Source: Marinobacter sp. CHS3-4
Lineage (GTDB): Bacteria > Pseudomonadota > Gammaproteobacteria > Pseudomonadales > Oleiphilaceae
Direction: 5' to 3'
Length of the DNA: 64,000 bases
Assembly: GCF_030053415.1 (NCBI RefSeq)
Contig: NZ_JASGBJ010000001.1
Coordinates: 1,512,394-1,576,393, forward strand
Positions 1 to 9,754 of this stretch are shown piece by piece. The translations under genes and the position numbers were made by a program. Positions within the stretch are counted from its first letter, which is position 1, and the number at the start of each line of letters is the position of its first letter. Under the pieces are notes generated by a model, which saw only the letters and a program-made list of their open reading frames with translations, did not search any database and had not been told where the DNA came from.

Positions 1-1
1 T

Positions 2-943
2 TCCAAACCTAATCCGAACGAGATAGTAAACCTTCGTGAGCTTTTCGCAACTCTTTGGCGCGGAAAGTGGATTATCATTGCTACCACATTCACCTTTGCT
101 GTAGGCGGTGTTTTTTATGCGCTCAGCAAACCAGACGTATACCAAGCCAGTGTGTTGTTGGCACCTACACAGGACGAAGGAAGGCGAAATATCGGCGGGC
201 AGCTCGGAGGTTTGGCGAGCTTGGCGGGTATTAATATTGGCAACGCCGGAGCGAACCAAACAGTAATGGCTAAAGAAGTGCTCCTGTCACGCTCTTTCCT
301 GACAAACTATATTCATCGTCATGAACTTATGGTTCCCCTGATGGCTACAGAAGCTTGGGATTCGGAAAGTGGAAAATGGGTCATAAACAGAGAGGTCTAT
401 AATCCCGACACCGAAGAATGGATGATGAACCACGAAGGTGAAAGCCTAAAACCCAACGACTGGGACTTAGTAAAAGCCCTCAAAGTAAAGCTTAGCGTAT
501 CGGAAAGCAAAGACACCGGCATGGTCAGTCTAAGCGTTAAAAGTCAGGCACCTCCAGTGGCAAAGCAGTGGGCAGAGTGGCTCGTAAAAGATATCAACGA
601 ACATATGCGCAAGCAGGATGTATTAAAGTCCGAGGCCCGTATCGATTACCTGAAAGCGAAGTTAAGTGAAACCAACATTGCCGATATGAGGAAAGTTTTC
701 TATCAGTTAATAGAGAACGAAACCCGCACTGTGATGCTTGCTAGCGCTCAACAAGAATACGTATTTGAAACCGTCGATCCCGCAGTTGTACCACGAGAAA
801 AAAGCGGACCTAAAAGAACGCTGATAGCAATTATAGTTACAATATTGGGCGCAATCATTGGCATCCTCATTGTGCTAATCGTGACTTTTGTCGTTTATCC
901 AAAAACCTCTAATGGAAAAGTTTATTACGAGGATGTGAATTGA
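2..943 (+). CDS. wzz: Wzz-family chain-length determinant, 5'-truncated by window edge
   Basis: The reading frame is open from base 2, so the start codon lies outside the window. The visible 313 residues show a Wzz-type layout. A conserved N-terminal stretch (NEIVNLRELFATLWRGK) precedes a first membrane segment coded at about 70-130. A long, mostly helical periplasmic region follows, then a Pro-rich approach (VPREKSGPK) and a second membrane segment near the C-terminus (about 815-900). Proteins of this family sit in the inner membrane and set the modal length of O-antigen or capsule chains together with Wzy. The position directly upstream of flippase, polymerase and transferase genes agrees with that role. 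A polysaccharide co-polymerase of a capsule system is the alternative; the short cytoplasmic tail and absence of a kinase domain favour the O-antigen type. Confidence 0.88.
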   Translation, partial: SKPNPNEIVNLRELFATLWRGKWIIIATTFTFAVGGVFYALSKPDVYQASVLLAPTQDEGRRNIGGQLGGLASLAGINIGNAGANQTVMAKEVLLSRSFLTNYIHRHELMVPLMATEAWDSESGKWVINREVYNPDTEEWMMNHEGESLKPNDWDLVKALKVKLSVSESKDTGMVSLSVKSQAPPVAKQWAEWLVKDINEHMRKQDVLKSEARIDYLKAKLSETNIADMRKVFYQLIENETRTVMLASAQQEYVFETVDPAVVPREKSGPKRTLIAIIVTILGAIIGILIVLIVTFVVYPKTSNGKVYYEDVN

Positions 944-1235
944 ATTCAGAGCCACGTAAATAGTAATAGAGTAGCAGAAAAATTTGGATGCGTTCCCATT
1001 TTAGCTAGAAACGACCAACAATCAATAGATTTTAATCGCAACAACCAAGACCATTTACGCAAATCAACCAACAAGGGACTGCGCTGTAACACATCTGCTA
1101 TGAGTGACCGATGCCTCAGAATATGGAAAAATTTTGAGTTTGTTCGGAAAGCATGAATGATGGCAAAACGAATGTTATCGTCGGCGTTATTTTTAAAATC
1201 AACAAATCAAAAAACCAACAAAATCACGGGTTGAA
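944..1235. other. AT-rich intergenic stretch
   Basis: These 292 bases separate wzz from the flippase gene. They are AT-rich and hold no open frame with a ribosome binding site, no obvious hairpin terminator and no recognisable promoter pair. A leader or promoter for the downstream run of overlapping genes would be expected here, but I cannot point to one. Confidence 0.5.
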
Positions 1236-2636
1236 GTGAAAAAAACTTACCTATTAAGCTTTGTCTCGCAAATATTAAATACTGGAACGCTATATTTCAT
1301 AACACCAATTGTTGTGTCTTCAGTTTCAATAGACTCCTACTATTTAGTAGCTCTGTTCAACGTATTTTTGTCGGCGTTCATGTTGCTAGATATCGGATTC
1401 GCGCCCTTAGCCACAAGATTTATATCTGGAAACGAAATACCCAGCACGCAAAAGCCCGCATTTTTTAGGCGGATACTTAACATATCACTATGTATCTACG
1501 TATTAGGGGCAACGGCCTTTTTCCTTTTCGCTCAGAAAATAACAGATAATACAGAACTGAAAGGCCTTATCTTGATAATGTATTGTTTTGGCTTCGTTCT
1601 TACCGCGTTAAACGCGCTTATCCTTGCCGAAGTCCAAGCGCGAAAGAAGTTTAATTTAGTTTTCACATCTGCTTCTTGTATCTCGGTTGTGAGGATATCC
1701 GGTGTTATATTATGCTTTGTTTACCTTGATCTGGGCATACTTTATTACTTTTTGGTAATTAATATATCTTTAATTGCGTCTTTGGTCATGCTTCTGATCC
1801 GAGATAGAGATTTCTTAGTCAAAGTCCGAGAAAAGCTTGTCCTGCCTTTCAATCCAAAAATCGTTGTGAAATACGCTTTGTACAGTTCGGCTGCTGGGTT
1901 TCTATCTTTCGCATTCCTGCAAACAGATAAATTTATACTGCTGAATTATTTAACGGATGCCGAATATTCTGTATACACATTGTGCGCAATGGCTGCTGTA
2001 ATTCCTTCTTTATTAAACAAACCAATAATAAACGTACTTTTTCCAAGCTACAACGACCTTTATACAAGACTTAAAAAAGAAGAATTTTTTAACTACTTCA
2101 AAAACTCGACAAAAGTCCATTACGCACTATTTTTAACATTATATATTGCTTTAGGGTTTAATTTAAAACTAATATATGATCTATGGCTGCCGACAGTCGA
2201 AATAGAGCGTTCTTATTTAGAAGTTTCGTTAATCCTCTTATCCGGGGCAATTTTCCAGAGCCTGTCGGCACCTTACTATTATCTCAATCTATCAAAAATG
2301 TTAAATGTTAAAAATATTAAAATATCATGCGTTAATCTAGCGGTATATATTTTGATAATCTCATTCAATTATCATCAAATTGGGCCCTATGTTGTTTCCC
2401 TGGCCTGGTTGTCTGTATCTTTTTTGCAGTATTGTTATCTTTATTTGATTTCGGGTCAGCGTTTATTAATAATGGGGATGCGAAGTATAATTGTATTTTT
2501 ATTATTTGGATTGAATATGGCCATTGAAGAGACGAACGAATTAACAAATTTGACCGTGAGTATAGTACTCATTGTGAGCCTTTTCCTTTTAAATGTTCGC
2601 GAAGTAAGAAAGCTAATTAGTGAGGCCAATACATGA
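1236..2636 (+). CDS. Wzx-like polysaccharide flippase (MATE/MOP superfamily)
   Basis: The 466-residue product is almost entirely hydrophobic, with roughly 12 to 14 membrane segments, and resembles the oligosaccharide flippase (Wzx/RfbX) family. These proteins move undecaprenyl-diphosphate-linked repeat units across the inner membrane. The N-terminal stretch (LSFVSQILNTGTLYF) and the motif LDIGFAPLATRFIS are typical of the family's first two helices. The start is GTG at 1236; TTG at 1233 is a possible alternative, and neither has a strong ribosome binding site. The gene overlaps the next by four bases (ATGA), which indicates translational coupling. Codon use is AT-rich, unlike the backbone genes, which fits a horizontally acquired surface-antigen locus. 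Confidence 0.85.
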   Translation: MKKTYLLSFVSQILNTGTLYFITPIVVSSVSIDSYYLVALFNVFLSAFMLLDIGFAPLATRFISGNEIPSTQKPAFFRRILNISLCIYVLGATAFFLFAQKITDNTELKGLILIMYCFGFVLTALNALILAEVQARKKFNLVFTSASCISVVRISGVILCFVYLDLGILYYFLVINISLIASLVMLLIRDRDFLVKVREKLVLPFNPKIVVKYALYSSAAGFLSFAFLQTDKFILLNYLTDAEYSVYTLCAMAAVIPSLLNKPIINVLFPSYNDLYTRLKKEEFFNYFKNSTKVHYALFLTLYIALGFNLKLIYDLWLPTVEIERSYLEVSLILLSGAIFQSLSAPYYYLNLSKMLNVKNIKISCVNLAVYILIISFNYHQIGPYVVSLAWLSVSFLQYCYLYLISGQRLLIMGMRSIIVFLLFGLNMAIEETNELTNLTVSIVLIVSLFLLNVREVRKLISEANT

Positions 2637-3787
2637 AGTTGTCGATTCTTGTGCCAACACATAATCGTTATAGATACCTGCTATCTTTAATTGAGTATTT
2701 CTGCGAGTTGTCAATACAAGGAGTCGAGCTTGTGATTCAGGACTCTTCGGAGGATAATTCCGAAATATTAAGGTATCTTAATGACTTCCCTGATAATGAA
2801 ATAAGTTATTATCATAATACAAGTCCGAAAAATATAACGCATAACTTTGAAAATGGCGTGGCGAACTGCAAAGGCCAATACATATGTGCGATTGGAGATG
2901 ATGATTCATTTACCCCGCAGATAATTGACTTGGTGGATTACTGTCAGAAAAATAACATATGCTCAGTGAATATAAGACCGAGAGTCCATTACTTGTGGCC
3001 AGACTCTACCAGTAGATCATTGTTTCTAAAAAAGAGCCTGGGAGGATCATTCCTATGTCGACAAATGACCAGTGACTACGTAGTTACCAGTACCAAAAGC
3101 GAAATTGAGAAATTTCTGACGAACGGGTGCTGTGGATATTTAGACTTTGATTTTGGGAAGCTTTATCATGGCTTGGTAAAACGTTCGATACTTGAAGAGA
3201 TAAAGGCAATACGGGGTTCTTACTTTTCAGGCATATCTCCAGATATCGATTCCGCTATTGCAATCAGTTTGGTAGCCGAAAAAATTCTCGTTACTCAGCA
3301 ACCTTATACGATTCCTGGGCACGGTTTCGCCGCAGAGCAAACCCACCATGTTTCAGGAGCGCATTTAAGAGATCTATCAAACGCACCACATTTTCGTGGC
3401 AGGCAAGGCTATGAATGGGACCAAAGGATACCCTTTCTTTGGGTGGGAGAGACCATCTGGGCGGAAACTGCATTAAAATGTCTAAACAGTTTAGGTTATT
3501 CAGCAAGTGTTTTTGATCCTGTTCCTCTTTATGCTTTGATTCTTGCTAAATATCGGGGATTAGAGGCAGCCGTTACTGATCATGTAAAGCAATTAGGTAA
3601 CCGAAGCCAAGTTCGACCGATTTATTTCAAAGCAATTTATTTAAAATTAAACATTGTTTTTAAAAAAATTAAAAACAGATTACAGAGAATTATTTTTCCA
3701 AACTTTATTGTAGAAGTTTTTTCTGTTCCGACGACCTCCGCATGTGCTAGACGTGTCTCCAAACTGGGGTGGATATGGAAGTCGTAG
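2633..3787 (+). CDS. Glycosyltransferase family 2
   Basis: The 384-residue protein begins with the GT-A fold signature of family 2 transferases (MKLSILVPTHNRYRYL) and carries the acidic nucleotide-sugar/metal motif GDDDS at residues 88-92. It should act on the cytoplasmic face of the inner membrane and add one sugar to the lipid-linked repeat unit. The donor and acceptor cannot be read from sequence. It lacks membrane segments. It overlaps the flippase gene by four bases and the next gene by 19 bases, so it is part of the same transcript. Confidence 0.87.
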   Translation: MKLSILVPTHNRYRYLLSLIEYFCELSIQGVELVIQDSSEDNSEILRYLNDFPDNEISYYHNTSPKNITHNFENGVANCKGQYICAIGDDDSFTPQIIDLVDYCQKNNICSVNIRPRVHYLWPDSTSRSLFLKKSLGGSFLCRQMTSDYVVTSTKSEIEKFLTNGCCGYLDFDFGKLYHGLVKRSILEEIKAIRGSYFSGISPDIDSAIAISLVAEKILVTQQPYTIPGHGFAAEQTHHVSGAHLRDLSNAPHFRGRQGYEWDQRIPFLWVGETIWAETALKCLNSLGYSASVFDPVPLYALILAKYRGLEAAVTDHVKQLGNRSQVRPIYFKAIYLKLNIVFKKIKNRLQRIIFPNFIVEVFSVPTTSACARRVSKLGWIWKS

Positions 3788-5208
3788 CTTTCTCTGAACT
3801 TAGTGAACAACCTAAAAAGATATGCAATTATGAATATGGTTTATTTAAGTTTGTTTACATTGATAATTCGGGTTGCAAGGTTTATATTGCATCGAATTTC
3901 GATGAAATAATCGCTATTGTAAATAATTTTGATATAAATACTTTTGGATTATCGAGTATTATTCAGAATTCGGTAGCGATTCCACCTCAAACAATATACA
4001 AAGACGTGTACATATTGCCTTTTAGCTATGGAATCCAAGTAGGGTTTCTTGGAAACGTTATTTCGGTTAAGACGATTAGAGAAACTTGCCTAGTTAAGGA
4101 GTTCTTGTCCTTCGGGGAACAGAAATTTGATTCAAGAACCTTCGGCGAATTGATGTCAAATTCGGTAAGGAATCAATTCAATAAAAGTAGTGGTGTTCTG
4201 CTACATAGCGCTGGGAAAGATAGCAACTGCATTGCCATAGCGTTAGCAGAAAACGGATATCAAAATGACGTCGAATTCCTAAGCTTTAAATCTGCACAAA
4301 ACGATGAAAGCGCTATTTCAAAAAAGATCGCTTATAAACTAGGTTTCAAGCATCATACTATATCTCTCTCACAAAATAGTCGTCTCAACTTTAAGACTTA
4401 TCGATCGACTTTTGAAGAATTCTATCAAAATGTGCCATTCTTTACCTTTGATATGTTGCCCTTGATGGCGGTGTTTCACAGCAACGTTGGATTGACTGAA
4501 AAAACTATCTTCGATGGGATGGGAAACGACTTTTACATGGGCCATATTCCATCTAGACGTGAAATTCAACGTTATCTATTCACAAAGTATCTCCCCCTGT
4601 ATAGGCTTCCTTTACTTAGAAGAATTCTGCCGACTAAATATAAAAAGTATGTGTCTTCGCCGACGGAGTGTATGGGATTCCCTGGGCTTACCTACGCTGA
4701 TGCAATAAAGCTTTTTCCACAAGCAGAAAATACATTTTACGATGTAAACGGTTTGTTTAATCAAGGAGGTGTCAGAGGCTATATCGAAAATCGAGCGAAT
4801 ATCAGAGGTCTAGTTATTGATACTCTTGTTTTCTCTTTCAAAAGTATTAACGCGGCGAGCGTGTATAACGCAGAGGCAAGCTTCCCTTGGGTCGACAAAT
4901 ATTTAGTTAACTATATGAATGGATTAGCGCCTAATGAATTATACGATCTTTCGAATTATAGAAATAAACTCTGTTTGAGAACGTATCTTAAACAAAAACT
5001 AGGCCTTGACTCAGACCAAATGGGTAAGATGCCCGCTGGTTTTAAGCCTTCTGACTTTTATTCTGAGGAGATGTTAGGGGAAATATTTGAATGTGAGAGC
5101 TTTTCTTCTTCTTATATAAGAAAGATGTCTAACGACAAGGAATTTATATCTGAGATCTATTTTTTAGCGCTGTGGTTGAACCGGAATAAATATGCACAGC
5201 GCGTATAA
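3769..5208 (+). CDS. Asparagine-synthase-like protein without glutaminase cysteine
   Basis: The 479-residue protein contains the synthetase half of the AsnB family. A PP-loop ATP-binding motif (SAGKDS, residues 147-152, a variant of SGGxDS) is followed by family-like segments such as FDGMGND and the late MPAGFKPSDFY region. The first ~115 residues are far shorter and more divergent than a normal class II glutaminase domain, and Cys2, the catalytic nucleophile, is absent because the protein starts MDMEV. It therefore probably cannot hydrolyse glutamine itself. It may use free ammonia, a partner glutaminase or another amine, or ligate by adenylation as lasso-peptide cyclases do. In this locus the likely substrate is a carboxyl-bearing sugar or repeat unit. 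It overlaps both neighbours (19 and 17 bases). Confidence 0.75.
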   Translation: MDMEVVAFSELSEQPKKICNYEYGLFKFVYIDNSGCKVYIASNFDEIIAIVNNFDINTFGLSSIIQNSVAIPPQTIYKDVYILPFSYGIQVGFLGNVISVKTIRETCLVKEFLSFGEQKFDSRTFGELMSNSVRNQFNKSSGVLLHSAGKDSNCIAIALAENGYQNDVEFLSFKSAQNDESAISKKIAYKLGFKHHTISLSQNSRLNFKTYRSTFEEFYQNVPFFTFDMLPLMAVFHSNVGLTEKTIFDGMGNDFYMGHIPSRREIQRYLFTKYLPLYRLPLLRRILPTKYKKYVSSPTECMGFPGLTYADAIKLFPQAENTFYDVNGLFNQGGVRGYIENRANIRGLVIDTLVFSFKSINAASVYNAEASFPWVDKYLVNYMNGLAPNELYDLSNYRNKLCLRTYLKQKLGLDSDQMGKMPAGFKPSDFYSEEMLGEIFECESFSSSYIRKMSNDKEFISEIYFLALWLNRNKYAQRV

Positions 5209-6568
5209 GTACCACATCGTCTGCATCGGTTTTTTTGGCCTTATATCAACATTGGCAATGGGATCGCTGTACGGTCACACAGTTTATTTATTTCTACCTT
5301 TCGAATTAATCGCTCAAATAGCAGTTGCAGCGCTTTTCGGGTTTCGAAAGGATATTTTAGTCTATATTTTTTTATATTATTGCTTATTCAAACTACTGAC
5401 ATTCTTAGTTGGAGCGTCGACATATATCAATCTAGACGTCTTTCAAGCCACGAAGGATTCTACAAGATATTACATTCCAACTGTCCTCTATAACTCGCTG
5501 TCAGAACTAATTTATACGCCACGTGATAATAAACTTCCTTTAGTATACTTCAAGCTTTGGAGCTCATTATCTGAATTAATTTCGACACCAATCGAATATG
5601 TCTTAAATTTTTCGAATTTCATTATAAGCCAATTATCAGTTATAATAGTACTCGTATTACTTAAGAGCCTTGGATACAGCCAAAACTTTATTCATTTGGT
5701 CCTGATATCTGTTTTCTTAGCGTTTTGCATAAATCTTACTTGGTTAGCGGTACTGCGCGATTCTTTTGCTCTTTTTGTTACCTCCGTGCTGTTCGTTGCA
5801 AGTATCAACTTTCTAATAAACAGAAATATCACTTTATATTTAGCCTTGGCTGCTCTTGGCCTCTTACTAATGTGGCATATTCGTCTAGAAGCGATTCCTT
5901 TGTACATCCTATTAGTACTAGCGCCATTCTGCTTGTTAAGCGTAGACCGCTTCGGATGGACTCCAGTTATATTTATCAGCTTCGTTTTCGGATGCGCTAT
6001 CTTAATACTGTATCGAGAACAAGTGATGGTTTATATGTCCCTGGTTGAACTGGCAAATAGTAAGTATTTGGCTTTTTCATTAGCCGAATCCGACTCGGAT
6101 TCTCTCGGCATTAAATATGTGTTAACTCAGCCTTTCTATATCAGAGCTTTTACAGGTTTGGCAATGCTGATTGTTCAGCCAGTCTCCGCTACTTTCTTAT
6201 ACAGTTTTCCAACCAACGAATACGATTTAAGCATATTTCTAAATAGTTTCTTTAAAATCACGTTTTTTCCTTTTGCACTGATTGCTTTTTTTCATCCACT
6301 TTCCTTCTTTTCCGATGTTGCTTCTAAATCTGTTATCAGAATTTCTCGAATTTTCCTATTCGCGGGAACGTTTTCTGTAATATTCACGTCAATGGAGGAT
6401 CGGCATTTCATGCCGTTCTATTTAGCTCTTATTTGCTTGGCGATTTTTGGGCTAAAAATTTTTAAAGCTCATCACGGGTTAACTAAAAATGTTCTTAATT
6501 GTTTTTTGATAGCTTGGTTCGCTTCGATCACACTTTTAAATATTTCTATTTTGATATTGAGGCTGTAA
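5192..6568 (+). CDS. Polytopic membrane protein, candidate Wzy polymerase
   Basis: The 458-residue product is strongly hydrophobic with about ten or more membrane segments and a larger soluble loop after the third segment (about residues 80-130). It has no recognisable catalytic signature, which is usual for Wzy/EpsG-like O-antigen polymerases because they diverge strongly. The position between flippase and transferase genes in a locus that also has Wzz argues for Wzy, and no other candidate polymerase occurs in the block. It overlaps the previous gene by 17 bases and ends immediately before the ATG of the next. The assignment is by topology and context only. Confidence 0.6.
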   Translation: MHSAYKYHIVCIGFFGLISTLAMGSLYGHTVYLFLPFELIAQIAVAALFGFRKDILVYIFLYYCLFKLLTFLVGASTYINLDVFQATKDSTRYYIPTVLYNSLSELIYTPRDNKLPLVYFKLWSSLSELISTPIEYVLNFSNFIISQLSVIIVLVLLKSLGYSQNFIHLVLISVFLAFCINLTWLAVLRDSFALFVTSVLFVASINFLINRNITLYLALAALGLLLMWHIRLEAIPLYILLVLAPFCLLSVDRFGWTPVIFISFVFGCAILILYREQVMVYMSLVELANSKYLAFSLAESDSDSLGIKYVLTQPFYIRAFTGLAMLIVQPVSATFLYSFPTNEYDLSIFLNSFFKITFFPFALIAFFHPLSFFSDVASKSVIRISRIFLFAGTFSVIFTSMEDRHFMPFYLALICLAIFGLKIFKAHHGLTKNVLNCFLIAWFASITLLNISILILRL

Positions 6569-7726
6569 ATGGGAAAACGTTTTGCATTTGTCACAAATCG
6601 CATATCGCATCCAGGCGGAGCCGAGAAATCAATTCATGAGCTTGCAGTCAGTCTCGTCGATAAAGGACATTCTGTTGTTTTGATCAGTATATATAGTCGA
6701 GACTTTGAAGTTGATGACTCATATATAAGCGCGTTAATGAGTGCTGGGGTTGAAGTACGGTTCGCTGGCGTTAGTAGATCGCTACGCTTAATATTATTTC
6801 CTCTGGTTTTGTTACGTATTATTCGATATCTTTCATCTCAGGACTACGTGGAATGCTCATTATTAATGCCGTCGATCTATTTATTAATGTGCAATTTTGT
6901 TATGAAGCGCAAAATTCTTTTCGGAATTAGGATGGTTTACCGTAAGAAATACGAAAATAAATTTAGTCATTTAATTTACAAAATTCTCGTGCGATGGCAT
7001 ATCTCTCGCGATAGATTAGTCGTTTATGCTATTTCTAATTTCGCGGCGAATAAATTTCTAGACTATATCGGTATATACCGGACCAGTATTTCCATTGTTT
7101 ACAATTCTGTTAATGTACCGGAAACTTGTTCGGGTCGTAATGATTTAATTCAGCTCCTGGGACTCGACGAAACAAAAAAGTATTTTATGTATTGTGGTAG
7201 GCTCACGCGTTATAAAAATGTTTTGAACCTAATAAATGCTTTTAGGAAGTTCCAAGAAGTCCGTCTTGGGAGCGATTATGGCCTGATACTGGTTGGCGGA
7301 GTTGATGATAGTGTGGTGAGTAAAAATGATACATGGGGTAGTTCTAGGGTATTAGAGGGATCTCATGGTGACATCATTTTCACTGGTCGCGTCTCTAATG
7401 TGCATCTCTATTACGCGGTTGCTGAAGCGTTGGTACATCCTTCGCTTACTGAGGCCTTTGGGAGAACTGTTCTGGAAGCTTTTGGACATTCGTTGCCGGT
7501 CATTTTAAGTGATGTTGACGCTCTACCGGAAATAGCTGAAGGCGGTGGCGTAATTTTTTTCGATCCTCATGATGTGGATTCAATTAAGTCGGCACTTTTA
7601 AAATTTGCGAGTCTAAATAAAGCACAGATTCAGGTTTATAAAAATCGTTCTGCGGAAAGATTTAAAGAGTTTAACTTGGAAAAGCGCACTTGTCTGATGT
7701 TGGATCTGTTTCAGAGAGCGAATTAG
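6569..7726 (+). CDS. Glycosyltransferase family 4 (GT-B)
   Basis: The 385-residue protein has the N-terminal acceptor-domain signature of GT4 enzymes (ISHPGGAEKSIHELA) and the C-terminal donor-site E-x7-E region (SLTEAFGRTVLEAFG) followed by PVILSDVDALPEI. A middle segment (YFMYCGRLTRYKN) matches the start of the second Rossmann domain. It should transfer a hexose or hexosamine from a nucleotide donor onto the lipid-linked unit in the cytoplasm. Its ATG follows the preceding stop codon with no gap. It is the last gene of the tightly packed AT-rich block. Confidence 0.88.
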   Translation: MGKRFAFVTNRISHPGGAEKSIHELAVSLVDKGHSVVLISIYSRDFEVDDSYISALMSAGVEVRFAGVSRSLRLILFPLVLLRIIRYLSSQDYVECSLLMPSIYLLMCNFVMKRKILFGIRMVYRKKYENKFSHLIYKILVRWHISRDRLVVYAISNFAANKFLDYIGIYRTSISIVYNSVNVPETCSGRNDLIQLLGLDETKKYFMYCGRLTRYKNVLNLINAFRKFQEVRLGSDYGLILVGGVDDSVVSKNDTWGSSRVLEGSHGDIIFTGRVSNVHLYYAVAEALVHPSLTEAFGRTVLEAFGHSLPVILSDVDALPEIAEGGGVIFFDPHDVDSIKSALLKFASLNKAQIQVYKNRSAERFKEFNLEKRTCLMLDLFQRAN

Positions 7727-8675
7727 TTCATATCAAATTCGTTCTCTACGTTATCACAAGAAAAGTGTTTTTGTCTTTTTATTTTAGGTTGAGGTTCTCC
7801 GCTGACGATCTGTGTTCATGAAATGAGCAAAGAGGTCACTTTTTGATCGAAACAAAATATCCAAGATGATTTGCTGTTTTTAAAGTTTGGTTGTTTTAAG
7901 TTTAGGTTAGGTGAATGTATTTTTACAGACTTAAAATTTTTTAAATAAGTTAATATCGGTATTTGGGTTAATAAATTTGACATTTCGTAAATAAAGCGAT
8001 ATCAAATGTTTTCCGGCATAAAACTTCAGTTCGAATACAAAAATTTGTCTGTCGAACTAAATAAAAATTTATTCTAACCCGAAGTTTATATATGCATTAA
8101 ACCGATTTTTGATTATTTTTAATAATTGTTTCCCAGTCGCGCTATTTATTGGTTGCGTGCTTTATCGCTTAATCGAGCTCTTAAATGGTTGGTTTAATTG
8201 CTTACCGTTGGCCTTTGGGTAATAAGATTCTTGACGTTGCTTGAATAATGTATTTTTAATTATCTGTGCAAATGCTGGCTTGGTAGATCTTTTTTCTTTA
8301 TAACGTTTTGTGTTCTTTGATATAGGTGTTAATGAGATTTCCTGAATCACCATTGGATAACGCTGGAAACAACAACGTCGTTCAGTTCAGTCTGCCGACG
8401 CTCAGGTGCGTTGACAGGATTGCCTGGTTTCTCGGCCAATTTCATGGTCTCTTACTGTAAATATATAATCTATATACGAAATTTCACTTTTAGTTATAAC
8501 CGGAGATCGGGCCAAAAAAACGATCTGAGAACCCTATTTGTCTGCGAAATCGGTGGTGTCCATCGTTAGCAAGAATTGGCGACGCGTTGTCAAACTTTTT
8601 CGGTATCTTAGCCTTTTATTCGTATGGCCATTGGCTATAATATCTTATTAAATTCTACTAGAAAGGGTCTTATAT
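7727..8675. other. Long AT-rich intergenic region
   Basis: This 949-base gap lies between two co-directional gene groups and is very AT-rich. A 63-codon frame on the minus strand (8162-8353) has no family resemblance and looks like chance. A patch at about 8345-8450 has backbone-like GC and contains a 32-codon minus-strand frame (8347-8445) preceded by a plausible AAGAGA ribosome binding site, possibly a gene remnant. A TATAAT at 8636-8641 lies about 35 bases before the next ATG and may be its -10 element, though no convincing -35 box accompanies it. The next gene has AAAGGG about nine bases before its ATG. Confidence 0.45.
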
Positions 8676-9692
8676 ATGCGAAGTTTATTTTCCGACAAAA
8701 CTGTTTTAATAACAGGGGGAACAGGTTCTTTTGGTCATGAGGTCCTAAATAGGCTCTTACTTGAGCCAGTTAAGGAAGTTCGAATTTTCAGTAGGGATGA
8801 GTTAAAACAAAGCGAAATGAGATCCAAGATTAAAGATTCTAGGGTTAAATTCTGGCTTGGTGATGTACGTAACAGACCGGTGGTTGACCAGGTAATGAGT
8901 GGAGTTGATTTAGTCTTCCATGCAGCTGCGTTGAAGCAAGTACCTTCGTGTGAATTCTTTCCTATGGAGGCAGTTCTGACTAACGTTGATGGGAGCAATA
9001 ATGTTATCGAAAGTGCTATTTCTAAATCGGTTGAAAAAGTGATTTGCTTAAGCACTGATAAGGCTGTCTATCCACTGAATACGATGGGTATGACGAAAGC
9101 CCTAATGGAAAAGGTAGCTCGTGCTACAGCGAAACGATGTTACAATGATTCGACCACTATATGTTGCGTACGGTACGGTAATGTCATGTATTCGCGCGGC
9201 TCTGTCATACCTTTGTTCATTGAACAAATAAAGAAAGGCGGCCCGATTACCATCACTGATCCTGAAATGACGCGATTTCTTTTACCGCTTTCCGATGCGA
9301 TCGGACTTGTGCTTTTTGCGTTTGAGAATGGCAGCCAGGGCGATATTTTCATTAAAAAGGCTCCAGCTGCCACCGTCGGTGATATCGCAGAAGTTTTGCA
9401 AGACATTATGGGTATTGAAGTGCCGGTAAAGGTTCTGGGGATGCGGCACGGAGAGAAACTTCATGAGACTTTAGCAACTCGAGAAGAAATTCTTGACTCG
9501 GTGGATATGGGTGACTACCTGCGTTGTTTAATGGATGATAGAGGCCTTGATTACGACAAATATATAAGTGAGGGCGAGCCGTCGGAATCTCAATTAGAAG
9601 ACTATACATCCGAATCTACGGATCGTCTAAACAAGAAAGAACTTAAAAAGCTTTTGCTTTCGCTCCCCCAAATCATCGATCTCAAGCCCTAG
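8676..9692 (+). CDS. FnlA/WbjB/CapE-like UDP-GlcNAc 4,6-dehydratase/5-epimerase
   Basis: This 338-residue SDR enzyme has the NAD-binding motif GGTGSFG at residues 14-20 and the conserved STDKAVYPLN segment. The usual YxxxK catalytic pair is replaced by MxxxK (MGMTK, residues 137-141), the hallmark of inverting dehydratases of the FlaA1/WbjB/CapE group. These enzymes convert UDP-GlcNAc to a UDP-4-keto-6-deoxy-L-hexosamine on the way to FucNAc, QuiNAc or pseudaminic-type sugars. Similarity in motif and length is closest to FnlA/WbjB. It opens a three-gene cassette with the C-methyltransferase and the reductase downstream. The normal partners FnlB (with cupin tail) and FnlC are not obviously present, so the final sugar may differ from L-FucNAc. 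Confidence 0.85.
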   Translation: MRSLFSDKTVLITGGTGSFGHEVLNRLLLEPVKEVRIFSRDELKQSEMRSKIKDSRVKFWLGDVRNRPVVDQVMSGVDLVFHAAALKQVPSCEFFPMEAVLTNVDGSNNVIESAISKSVEKVICLSTDKAVYPLNTMGMTKALMEKVARATAKRCYNDSTTICCVRYGNVMYSRGSVIPLFIEQIKKGGPITITDPEMTRFLLPLSDAIGLVLFAFENGSQGDIFIKKAPAATVGDIAEVLQDIMGIEVPVKVLGMRHGEKLHETLATREEILDSVDMGDYLRCLMDDRGLDYDKYISEGEPSESQLEDYTSESTDRLNKKELKKLLLSLPQIIDLKP

Positions 9693-9754
9693 GTTTTAAT
9701 TTTAATATACTTACGCCACCTGAAATAGCGCCGGATGGATAGGGAAAAATACAA

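Noticed and set aside
7727..8675. 63-codon minus-strand frame at 8162-8353 as a gene
   Set aside because: Its Lys/Gln/Asn/Ser-rich product has no family resemblance, and open frames of this length arise by chance in such AT-rich DNA.
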